64,000 nt of DNA from Madurella fahalii (lineage: Eukaryota > Ascomycota > Sordariomycetes > Sordariales). A model generated the notes under the pieces. That model saw only the letters and a list, made by a program, of their open reading frames with translations, ran no database searches and was not told the DNA's origin. Positions 22,293 through 31,966 of the stretch are shown here, piece by piece (position 1 is the first letter of the stretch; each line of letters starts with the position of its first letter). Location of the stretch: contig CM056875.1 of assembly GCA_029876055.1 (NCBI GenBank), positions 6,101,001 through 6,165,000 of the forward strand. Reading direction: 5' to 3'. The translations under genes were made by a program, and so were the position numbers.

Positions 22293-24143
22293 CTAATGAT
22301 GATGCCTCAGCAGCTGTCTCAAGCTACCCTCAGCACCCGCATGCGCCTGTGATGACTGTCCCGCCATCCGCCAGGGTATCCAAGTGCTCCACGACGACGC
22401 CGCGCCGAGTGCACCCCCCTGGTTATCGGGCGCGTGGTCCATGGCAGAGCGACTCTCGCACCGCGGTCTTTGCGGCTCGATGAGTGCAGGAGGGGAGGAT
22501 CTTGGTATAGAGCTTCCTGCGTCCGTGTGGGGACCGGTGGCGGTTCTCACCCCGAGGTGGTTATTCGAGGTTTGGGGCATGGCCGGTTCGCTAAGGAGGG
22601 CCGAAGCCGGGCTCTGGTGGGAAGATGGGGAGGTGGAGCGGCCGCTGTCCATGATGGCTGTAGCGAACGAAGCTGACTTCTTCCGGGCTAGGCTGCTGCT
22701 GTTGGTGGCGGCTGTGGACGCTTGCTGTTGAGAATCAGCATCTGTGCTGCCGCCGTTTCCGGCCGAAGCTGATGCCGAAGCTGATCCTGATCCCGACCCA
22801 GTCGCATGATACCCTGCCTTTCGTGCTGCCCTTCCCCTGATCTCACCAGCCAGCTCGGCGGCTGACTTCTTCTTGGACTTGTCTTCGTCGGAAGATCGGC
22901 TCGAGGACATAATGGTCTCTAATGTGCCGTAGGCAACACTCCTCCGTCGGGCCCCATTCCTTCTTCTGTGGTGGGATCGGGTGGAATTCTCGTCGACGGA
23001 TGTAATGGCCTGCAGAGTCGGGCCGGTGACGCCCTGGCTGTTGTTGCGGCTATGGCCCTTCTTCCTGTGCGGCGTCGAGGGGTACGACGATCCAGCCCCC
23101 GACACGAAGGAAGCGCCGGAGCCGTGCGGCGCTACATGGACCTCGTACTGGTTGCTTAAAGAGTATCGAGAACGAGCGCAAATCTCGGCAATGCGGTCGA
23201 GGTCTGCTCCAATGCCGTTGTCCCCTTCCCGGGCCTGCATATCAGCCATGAAGCTCTTGAACGAGAACGCCTCTAAGGGAGGCAGCTTGGCCTCCTCTTG
23301 CTCCTGACGCGAGGGCACCGAGTGCCACGGCCATGGCAGGGGCAGGGGCAGGGGCAGGGGCAGGGGCAGGGGCAGCTTGCTGCTGGTACTGCTGCTGCTG
23401 CCCTTCTTGTCCTTATGGGGGCGCGGCATGCTCACTCCGCGGCCATCGGCGCCATTGCTCTCGGTTCTGTGGTGGTTAATACTGCTGGTGGTACCGACGC
23501 CAATGTCGCTGAGGGTGGGCTGGATGGGTTGACTGGCGAAGCCGCTACTGCCGGGGGTCGAAGATAAGGGCAAGGGCACGCGCTTAGAAGCGTGCCGGGT
23601 CCGGCTCGACTGGCGAGCGCTGCGAGCACCTTGAGACGGCGACGGCCCGCTGTAAGTGCGGACAAGCACGGGCTGGGAGTAGGTGCTGCTCTGGGCGCCG
23701 GTGCTCTCGGCGTACTGGTGGCGGCGGACTACAGACGGGTACGTGCTGTTCAGCTTCTGCAAGGCCGAGGTGCGATGGGCGGCGGTGCTGTCGGCGAGGG
23801 GGACCGGCTTGCCCTCAGCAGTCGAGCGAGCGACAGACGCAGACGGGGCGTTGCTCCGCTGGAAGAAGATGGGCGAGAACGAGATGGGAAGCAATGTCGG
23901 CCTCGACTTGGAAGAACCCTCGGGAGGAGCGGCGGCTGTGGGAGACGGAGGCTCGGAGGCCGAGAAGTGAGAGAGCTCGGGGATACGAGTAGTGGGTCCT
24001 GGGGATGGCAAGCGGTCCTCTTCTTCCCCCTGGAGAAGAAGAGACGAAGAGGGCTGCTCTGTGCTGGCAGCGACCGCAGCGACCGCCTTTACATCTCGGG
24101 AGTCCATCGGGCGGGGGGCGTGCGGCTTAGTGTATATATACAT
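22293..24143 (-). CDS. disordered Ser-rich protein, function unknown
   Basis: Single-exon frame of 616 aa from the ATG at 24143. The ATG at 24107 (MDSRDVKAV, 604 aa) may be the real start, because the first 12 codons cover a TATATATA stretch (24131-24138). I do not recognise a domain. The protein is mostly Ser, Pro, Ala and Arg-rich and looks disordered. More conserved-looking islands are LLPISFSPIFFQRSN (about residue 75-95), SALQKLNSTYPSVVRRHQYA (about 130-150), LPPLEAFSFKSFMADMQA followed by GIGADLDRIAEICARSRYSL (about 285-330), and RRRSVAYGTLETIMSSSRSS (about 400). A Pro-Leu run (PLPLPLPLPLPLPWPW) near residue 260 is encoded by a (GGGGCA)6 repeat on the plus strand. The islands suggest a regulatory or scaffold protein of filamentous fungi; no function can be given. 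Confidence 0.7.
   Translation of the reverse strand: MYIYTKPHAPRPMDSRDVKAVAAVAASTEQPSSSLLLQGEEEDRLPSPGPTTRIPELSHFSASEPPSPTAAAPPEGSSKSRPTLLPISFSPIFFQRSNAPSASVARSTAEGKPVPLADSTAAHRTSALQKLNSTYPSVVRRHQYAESTGAQSSTYSQPVLVRTYSGPSPSQGARSARQSSRTRHASKRVPLPLSSTPGSSGFASQPIQPTLSDIGVGTTSSINHHRTESNGADGRGVSMPRPHKDKKGSSSSTSSKLPLPLPLPLPLPLPWPWHSVPSRQEQEEAKLPPLEAFSFKSFMADMQAREGDNGIGADLDRIAEICARSRYSLSNQYEVHVAPHGSGASFVSGAGSSYPSTPHRKKGHSRNNSQGVTGPTLQAITSVDENSTRSHHRRRNGARRRSVAYGTLETIMSSSRSSDEDKSKKKSAAELAGEIRGRAARKAGYHATGSGSGSASASASAGNGGSTDADSQQQASTAATNSSSLARKKSASFATAIMDSGRSTSPSSHQSPASALLSEPAMPQTSNNHLGVRTATGPHTDAGSSIPRSSPPALIEPQRPRCESRSAMDHAPDNQGGALGAASSWSTWIPWRMAGQSSQAHAGAEGSLRQLLRHHH
23339..23374 (+). repeat. (GGGGCA)6 hexanucleotide repeat
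   Basis: Six GGGG runs spaced by CA on the plus strand, coding for alternating Leu-Pro on the minus strand. Four or more GGGG runs with 2-nt loops satisfy the usual sequence rule for an intramolecular G-quadruplex, on the non-template strand of the Ser-rich gene's opposite direction. Confidence 0.9.
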
Positions 24144-25070
24144 GGGGGATGGATCCAGAGGAGCTCGATGCAGGCTTCGTTAGACGAGCAGCACGGCTAT
24201 GGGCCGCACCATGCAGGCGCGCCGTCGTGGTAACAGCGGCGCGCAGCTCAGCTGCTTCGGGCAATGGCGACGGGTAGACGGGAGGAGGAGTGTTAACGAG
24301 TCAATGGATGACGGCGACGTGTTCGCGGACTCGGACGGCGGCACGAGAACGGCAAGCCATGGACGACATGACAAGCCCCCTGCGGTGTCTCGAGCCAGGC
24401 GGCGTTTGCAGTCGGGCGTTGACGTGGGCGTCCACTGATGCGTTCGTCGCCCCCGACCCCGCGTTTCCCTGCGCCTTCCTGCGTCTTCCCCTCGTCTGCC
24501 CGACGCGAATGATTCGATCAACCAGTTGTCCAGCGCAGGATAATAAGGAATCCGCATACGCGTTGCGAACCTGAGATTGGCGGGCGCACAATCTCGGCTC
24601 TGGTTTTGCGTCTCTTTTGCGGCGCTGAGATCCAAAGCTCACTGGCTGAGAAGAGCCGCCGCCATTGGACGACAGCAAGCCTGCGTTCTGCAGGCAGTCG
24701 TGGCTGCCGTTCAAAGGCCTGTCTCTGCGGTGTGTCTGCGGTGCATCTGCAGTTTCCATGCAGGGGCTGACAAGCGGGGTTAGTCCCTGGCCTGCCCCTC
24801 CATCACAAACGATGAGACATTTAAATTTAACCTCTGCTCGTCAATTCCAAACCAACATGGCGTTTGGATTCCCTTCAGCAATACCGGATTCTCCATGCTC
24901 ATAAGAACCATCCCAGTTTAACCACGTATCATACCCCGGCGTTCACAATCGACTAGAAATCGACCAGACCATGCCTAACACCTAGCGCCATGACGGAGTC
25001 TCTGCCATCATCATCCCAGTACCCACAGACACACAGGAAACCGAAAAAGAGCACCTCGCGTCTTCCCCAT
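24144..25070. other. intergenic: promoter of Ser-rich gene, pmp3 3' flank
   Basis: Upstream of the Ser-rich gene and downstream of the PMP3-type gene, both on the minus strand. Several overlapping frames run through 24.2-24.8 kb on both strands, but none has recognisable content. Confidence 0.55.
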
Positions 25071-25516
25071 TTACAGAGTCGAGTACTGGCCCGTGGGCTT
25101 GACGATGGTGCTGTAACCGCCAAATCCGCCATTCTGGACCTTCTCACTGTAGACAAACGGCGCCCGCTCGATAGGGCGGCTCCCCATTTTAACTCTCTCT
25201 CTTCGGTCATAGTATACCCAGAGGAGATAGAAGGCATGCAACACGCCTGGGAACCAGCTGGTGGGTTGCACAAGTTGGGTCAGCAAAAGCCGGTCCGATC
25301 CCCGTATGTCGAACCAAAATTTGGGTAGAACATACAGCCAGATCGTAAAAAAGAGGTTGATCAGTAAGTCCACGCCGCAGCCGGCCATGATGCCGACAGC
25401 TAGAGGGGGGACTGTTTCCCAGCATATCAGCGGAGGAACAGCAGGATGCAGGCCAACCAGAACTGCTTACAAAAGAGGCAGATGAGCGCCAGCAGGATAC
25501 CCGCAACGCCGTCCAT
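25071..25516 (-). CDS. pmp3: PMP3/UPF0057-family small membrane protein, long-tailed
   Basis: Proteolipid of the family that includes yeast Pmp3 and Sna2-4, linked to membrane potential and salt tolerance at the plasma membrane or to vacuolar sorting. Three exons: 25516-25471, 25411-25336 and 25257-25071, giving 102 aa. It was recovered by splicing: exon 1 codes for MDGVAGILLALICLFF, exon 2 continues with PPLAVGIMAGCGVDLLINLFFT, and exon 3 begins at WFPGVLHAFYLLWVYY. These give the two hydrophobic segments joined by the PPLAVG turn and the PGxxHAxY signature. The tail from about residue 58 is hydrophilic (YYDRRERVKMGSRP) and about 45 residues long, whereas the shortest family members stop soon after the second helix. 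No PPxY motif is visible in the tail. Tail function unknown. Confidence 0.88.
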
Positions 25517-27926
25517 TATGCCTGGTGGTGTCAATGCCAATGTCAATGTTATGGTGATGGGATGCTTGATGGAAACGTTTGCAGAAGACTGCGATGGAAA
25601 GTTAACACAGGTAGCACATCTTTGGCCTCGTCTTTCCTACTACGGGACCGTCATTCGAAGGCAGAAGAGGTGCTCTCTCACTGGGACGCTGAGGAAGAGA
25701 GGCTATGACGTATGCGGTGCACGGACTACAAGACCGATCTGGCCTCTCTGGCGTCATCAGCCGCCATCAATTGAATGGCCACAACCCATCTACCTTATTG
25801 ATTTATCCCTCCTATGCGCCCGTGGATTGTGGTGGGAAACGAATGAAACGAATGCCCTGAATATCTCTCATTGGATGGAGCCAGCTTCTCAACCCGGGGA
25901 ATTGCCGCACAAGATTGCTGCCTGCGACATGATAATTCATGTTTCTTTTTTTCTCTTTTGGAGTGGCGTGAGAACGGTGGGTGCCGGACCACACAAATAA
26001 CGCCACTGTAATGTAAGCTCGGGATACAGATACGGGCTGTTGTGTAGATAGAAAAGAGCAACTGAGATAATGATCCAGGGGTTTCAAGATTGCGCTCGTC
26101 CCCAGCCTAGCTTCGCTTCCCCCTCGACTATTCTATGTGGAGCATTCCCATCAGCTCACCAGATTTTCCCGCACTGTGGCCGGCTACAGTGGCAGGTTTT
26201 GCCCGGTCTTCAAGCTCGAGCCTTGCGTTTCGGTAAGGCGCGGTGCAACATAGACGCAGTAGCAGCGAGGCTGAGGCGGGTGTCGAGACTCGTCACTTGA
26301 CCGCGTCGATGCGTGCTAAAATCCATGGCGAGAATCCTTGGGAGGGCCATCACCGGGTGGAGCTTCCGGACCAGGATGTTGGGCCCAGAGCAACATCTGC
26401 CCTGGCTCCTAGCCTCGTAAAAGGGGTGAAAACTGCGTTGCAGTTGATTAACTAGCGTAGGAGGATGTGCGTGGCCCATCAACAGCCTTCCTGACCCGTT
26501 CCGATGCTGCGAGCTGCGCGCCTCGCTGTGGGAGCTCGAAAAACGACTGGTAATAAACGGAAATCCCAAACACATGCATCGCTCGGCAGATGGCCCAATA
26601 GGTCTCCTGGCGCATATGGCGGCCGCAGAATGGAGACGTCCGCGAATCCCGCAGCATAGCTGAAGGCTTCTGCGGGCGGTCTGCTTCCAGTCCCGAGATG
26701 GTTGCAGCCCTTGATGGATTTCCAACCGCTCTGGCGCTCCTGCAACGGTTTGATGTCGGACCACGCTGACGAGTATCCGAGGCGGTTGGAACAGGGGCGG
26801 TGCCGTCTCCATCCGGAGCCCGGCGGGCCAAAGGGAGAGGGCAGGATATGGAACGGCCGTGAACGGCTGCATCAGTACTACGGGGAGAGCTGGCGATTCA
26901 TGGGATTTTGGAAAAGTCGGGAAACCTGGCCGGACCGATCTTTCATCTCATTGCTGATGCTGGTGGGAGGTATCACGTTTCCTCTTTTCGACTCCTGTGA
27001 CACGGCAAGTGACTTGGGGGGCGGTTCTGGGACGTGCTCAAGCCCCGGGACGCAGCTGTCCACTTGGGTTCGCAGACACCCTGCCGGTCAAGGTCCGGGC
27101 GCGGCAACGCTAAGGCAAAGTCTCCAAGACAGCTGTCGCAAATCGGTGTTGGTACATACCGTACAGTACATACGATACGGGATACCTTAAAACGAGGCGG
27201 GATAGATGGCGACGGGCAGGACAGGAGCGGCGATTTCACGGGGCTGTTGATGGTGAAATAGATCTCTTACTAGATTGGTAGATGCATTGGCAGCGAACTC
27301 CATTGCTGGGATGAATAACCAGCCCGGGCCAACGCCCAGCGTCCACCTCCCAGTCAAGCTGCCCGTTTTTTTTTTTTTCTCTCACGCTCGCGCCGTCTCC
27401 GATTTTCCTCCTCACCCTTTCTCCCCCCTTTCCACCTTTCCGCCCTTCCCTTCCTTCTCCACCCCTTTCTCCCAAAACTCCGAGGGAGGGTTGCGAGAAA
27501 CAATTAACAGCCTCTGGGAGGAGACACGCGCACCTGTCAGCGGCCGTGTCTAAACTGCGCGAGACAGTCTTTGCACAAAGTCTTGCTGTTCCTGCCGCAG
27601 GTACGAAGCTAGGACTCGGACCGTGCTCAGCTCCGCAGTCGCCTTTGCCTGTCTTGGGTGGACTCGGTAAAGTCGCGGACCTTACCCAGTCTGCTGCTTG
27701 CTACGACATTTTCCCGAAAACCCGCCGTTTGCTGCGTCCATTCCCCCCTGGGCGACAACAAAAAAGGTGTGTGTTGTCCCCGACCCGGTCGCTGCTGCAG
27801 TGTACGGCGCCATTGACTAACACGGCCTTCTGTTTGCCAGGGAACATCCTCGGACAGGGGCACCGTACATACCTTTTTCGATTGTTGAGTTCGGCCCCGA
27901 GCTCGAACGCTGCCCGACCCGCAGCC
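25517..27926. other. 2.4-kb divergent intergenic region
   Basis: Lies between pmp3 (minus) and the RNA-binding protein (plus), so it contains both promoters. No supported gene. Overlapping frames of 160-220 codons on both strands at 26.2-27.2 kb have no domain and oppose each other. Seen: repeated GTACATAC (27152 and 27166) and a long pyrimidine tract at 27363-27473. Confidence 0.5.
27363..27473 (+). promoter_or_regulatory. CT-rich promoter tract
   Basis: About 110 bases are nearly all C and T, starting with a T13 run. The tract lies 450-560 nt upstream of the ATG of the RNA-binding protein. Such tracts often mark transcription start regions of highly expressed fungal genes; no TATA box is evident nearby. 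Confidence 0.45.
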
Positions 27927-30028
27927 ATGGCTTCTCAACAGAGCCCGCCCTTCAAGGTCGACCGGTACGTTATCATCCACGTCGCCACGACGTGCGATGA
28001 GCACGGCGTCTACGTGACCAAGGACTCGGCGGAGGTCATTGAGCTTGGCTGGATACTCCTCGATTCGAATAGCCTGGAAGAGGTGGGCCAAAACTCGACC
28101 CCTGAAAACTCTACGTCCCGTCTAGGTTCTCACTAGCTCGTGCTTTGTAGCTTCATCGCGAGAGCGTGCTGGTCAAGCCCGTCAATACGCCCATCACTCC
28201 CCTCTGCAGTGAGTACACTCCCAGTCCCCGTCGTCGCCCGGCGCCTGTCCCATCGCCAATTCGTCCTCGGTCGGCATCCGGCTCTCTTGCTAACCAATTC
28301 GTGCCAGCGAGCTTGACGACCTTGACGTGGGAACACGTCCGGAACGCCGGCACTTTCAGAGACGCCATCAATCGCTTCGACGCTTTCGCCTCCGAGCATC
28401 TAACGTCGCAAAATCTCGATTTCGTCTTTGTCACGCTAGAGGCCTGGGACCTGCGGGTTCAGCTTCCTCGCGAGGCCCGCGACAAGTCGGTTGTGCTTCC
28501 CCCTTACCTGCAGCACTCGCGCACTTTCGAGCTCCGCACCGAATATCAAAGATGGCAGCAGCACCACCCGGAATCTCTGCCCTTCGGGCCCTCGTCGCTG
28601 GCCAACATCTGCGCCGCGCTCGAGGTGGAAGCTGTGCAGTCCAGTGCTCCGATCAAACACAACCTGCCTTTCCACCTGCAGGCTCTGGCTCCGGCATCGC
28701 CCCGCCGCGCCATGGAGGAGGCCGTGACTCTGGCTCGTGTGCTCCGCGGCCTGATCCGGAAGTCGCAGCCTCCTCACGAGCATCCCGATGTGCTCACTCG
28801 CCCCATGGATGCCCGTGCTGATGTCCGCGCCTTTTTGTCCGAGCGCAGCAAGGTTCTGCACATGTCTGGCCTGCCCCATGACACTACCCAGTCGGAACTG
28901 GAGAGCTGGTTCACCCAGTTCGGGGGCCGTCCCATCGCCTTCTGGACCTTGCGGACACCTGAACAGCACAAGCCGACCGGGACCGGTTTCGCAGTGTTTT
29001 CTTCTCACGAAGAGGTACGTTTGTCTACCTACCCTTGCTCGCCAAGACTCGATCTTGATCAAGTGCGACCGCCAACCCGATGTCACAAATGCTAACCTTG
29101 TCACCAGGCTGCCGAGAGTTTGTGCATGAATGGACGTGCTTTGAATGAGAAGGCCATTGAAGTGTCTCCATCCTCTAGCCGTGTCCTGGATCGCGCCGCA
29201 GAGATCCTTACGCCATTCCCGCCTAGTAAGAATAGACCTCGACCGGGTGACTGGACCTGCCCGTCTTGCGGCTTTTCCAACTTCCAACGCCGCACCGCCT
29301 GCTTCCGCTGCTCGTTCCCTGCTGTTGGGACTGGGCCGACGGGTGAGATGGGCTACGGCTATGGCTATGCGCCACCGATGATGCCTCCACCCCCCCACAT
29401 GGGCCATCATAGCCATGGCGGTGGCCACGGCCGCATGGGCGGTTCTGGCGTTGTTCCCTTCCGCGCCGGCGATTGGAAGTGCGGCAACGAGGTCTGCGGC
29501 TACCACAACTTTGCAAAGAACGTCTGCTGCCTCCGCTGCGGAGCCAGCCGCGCGGGTGCTGCAGTAGTTGCCGATTCCGGCTACCCCTCTCCCATGGACC
29601 CTCCGTCCTCGTACACCATGGGCCAGGGTTCCATGGGCGGCACTCCGGGGCCCGGTCCGTTCGCCTCGGCTGCTGGTGGCTTCAGCTCCGGAGGCGGCTA
29701 TGGTCAACACTTTGGCGGGCCCCCGAGCACCTACGCTCTCCCATCTGGTCTGGGCGGCGGCGCCGCACCTTACCCTCCGTTGAACACGCACTTCGGTCCA
29801 GCCCCGGGCTCTCACTCTGCGGGCCCCTTCGACAGCCGCGCGGCCGAGGCCGCCTTCCAGTCGGCGGGCAACGGCCCGGCATCCGCTGGCCCTGGCAACA
29901 ACTTCTACTCGCAGACCGATAACGACCCGTTTGCCTTCATCTCGTCGGGCATTGGTAGCCTTTCTGTCAGCAACCAGGACGCTCGTCAGAACGGCGGTGC
30001 CGCCCCGCCAAGCAAGTCGCCCGCGTAA
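27927..30028 (+). CDS. nrp1: RNA-binding protein: degenerate DEDDh fold, RRM, two RanBP2 zinc fingers
   Basis: Resembles yeast Nrp1, an RNA-binding protein found in stress granules. Exons 27927-28082, 28151-28208, 28308-29014 and 29108-30028 give 613 aa. Residues about 12-225 match the exonuclease (RNase T/ERI-1 type) layout: VIELGWILLDSN, VKPVNTPITPLC, and the WDL segment with Asp119. The first motif reads IIHVATTC (16-23) where active enzymes have D-x-E, and the final H-x4-D motif is missing, so nuclease activity is unlikely. The RRM is at about 251-330 (VLHMSGLPHDTTQSELE, then TGTGFAVFSSHE). The zinc fingers at about 354-377 (WTCPSC...CFRC) and 428-455 (WKCGNEVC...CLRC) are complete. The rest is Gly/Pro/Ser-rich. 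The first donor, GTGGGC, is weak, but the joined sequence reads naturally. The orthology to Nrp1 is likely, not proven. Confidence 0.85.
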
Positions 30029-31966
30029 ATGCCAACCAACGACATACTCGATTGCGAGGTAACGGCAATGGCCCGCTACTCGGAGGCTGCCGAGTCTTCG
30101 TCTAGCCTTTTCGCGTGTGGCTTTCTTCTTCGGCAGGTTTGGGGATGAGGGATAGAGATTCATTTGGGCCTTGGCAATATCTCTTGGGACTTTCAAATCT
30201 GTTTCTTTCGAGGTGCAGGTAATGGCTTTTGGAAGAAATACCGCGGCAGGTCGCTTATACTGGGTTTGCGAAGGAGGGGGCGGCGGCGATGGGATGGCGG
30301 GTTTAAAAGTTACAAAGGGCTGGAAAGACAAAAAGAAAGACGCCATTCTTACAGGGTCCCTCAGGGCGGAGTTATCTCGAAACGACACCACATTGTACTG
30401 GCTCTCTCTCTCTCTTTCGGCAAAAAGGGGGCACAAAGGCGGCTGGTATGTCTATATCCCCGGGGTCACCGTGGGCACGCACACGGGTTGTTTCCAAATC
30501 ACGTCGACTTCGAAACTCGCAATGGGCAGCAGAATCGGTTGAGTTAGGCATGGACCGGGCAGGTTTGGAATCGGGGCTGGGAAACTGGAGGGGCAAGGAG
30601 GCGTGCATAGCGAGGGAGTGCAAAGGGGGTTTATATTCGGCCTTGGTGCTCGTGACGTGGCTAGGCCTCCGAGCTTACACGTTCTGTGTGTTAATCTTGT
30701 CCCCTGCGTTTGGCTGTTTGGTTTTTGTTTTTTGTTCTTATTTTCTTTTTCCTTCATTATCTCTTTCTCTCTATCTAGTATGCTCCAGATTGCGGTCTAT
30801 TTCTCTTATCATTCTCGCTCGTTGAGGAAAAAAGTTGCTTGGAAGGATGGTGGGGGGAGGGGAGTAAAGCGGAACATCAGGGGGCGAAGGGGTGTTGGTT
30901 TCGGGTTGGAAGGGAGGAAGGTTGTTATTTTTCTCGTCACTTGTCTTTTGAAATCATTCATCCTTTTTTTATATCCTTTTTTTTTTTCCCGCTTGGCTCC
31001 TACTGGCACATACGCCCACATATACACCTACGCACACGGTGGAACAAACGCAAAAACCGCATTTGAATCGGGGATGCATTAGTCCCTCAGTTTATGTTTC
31101 TCTGACGCTGTCTAGGCAGGAGCATATATCGCTCGGATGCTGGGCCTCTGGGAAGGGAGGTATAGGGATGATGGTGACAGCAGTCTGGCGAGTTGTGGCG
31201 GCTTGGGGTGGCTTGGGGATGGGCTCAGCAGGGCAGGGGCAGGGTTTACAGAGATGTTGATAATACTTTTTATACTCGCGTCTGTGTTGGTAGGCTCTGG
31301 GCTCCTTCCAGTAAGCCATTGGAGCTCTGGACAAATCGATATCAGTGCATTACTTGATCGTTCCTCTAAGACATGTATGTCCGTGGTGGTGTTGAGGGAA
31401 TGCCATCAACTAGGATCAATAGTGGACACATTTAATGAATAAGAGGCGTATAACTAAACTCTCCTTAACTGAGACACTGTCCCCTTAAGAATCTCATGGA
31501 TGCTTTCGCGGATCTGGCCGAATGTACCAGTACTTTAAAGACGCATGTTGACATAGGGACATTTTGACTAACCATAGGACATCCCTTCGCTTTCCCCACG
31601 GCGATTCTGACGTTAAGAGCACAACGGCGCTCAACATGACTTTGGTAGTCCGTCGCCCTCCATAGTACCTAATCTTGAATTGCCGGACCCAGCCAAGATG
31701 GGTGAAGAATAAATACGCCTCCTCCCAGGATGTGCCCAGAACAGCCGATAATCCCTCCCCGTAATCCCAATCTCTTTTACCTTCCTCAACTCCAGGAACG
31801 AGCAGCACCTAATTACAAAGCAAAGGGACAGCCGAGCTAAGTATGTATACTGCGGCCCAGTCAATATGGCGCCCAGATCCGAGAATCCACAATATACACC
31901 CATCCATCATGACCTGCAGCCTCCTCCCTCCCCCTTTTCTCTCCTCTTCACCATAAAGGGACGGCA
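30029..31966. other. convergent intergenic region, T-rich patches
   Basis: Space between two gene 3' ends. No supported gene. Contains CTCT repeats near 30402-30418, T-rich patches at 30720-30760 and 30960-30990, and a GGCTTGGGGTGGCTTGGGG-type direct repeat near 31200-31218. Likely 3' UTR and terminator sequence at both edges. Confidence 0.55.

Noticed and set aside
23592..24233. 213-codon plus-strand frame opposite the Ser-rich gene
   Set aside because: Antisense shadow of a low-complexity GC-rich exon.
26210..27190. Opposing frames of 160-220 codons in the pmp3/RNA-binding-protein gap
   Set aside because: They overlap on both strands, have unremarkable composition and no recognisable motif; neither can be preferred.
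28436..30436. 666-codon open frame on the minus strand opposite the RNA-binding protein gene
   Set aside because: The plus strand carries clear RRM and zinc-finger motifs with proper introns. The minus frame has no domain, runs through the plus-strand introns, and is explained by GC-rich codon bias leaving few antisense stops.
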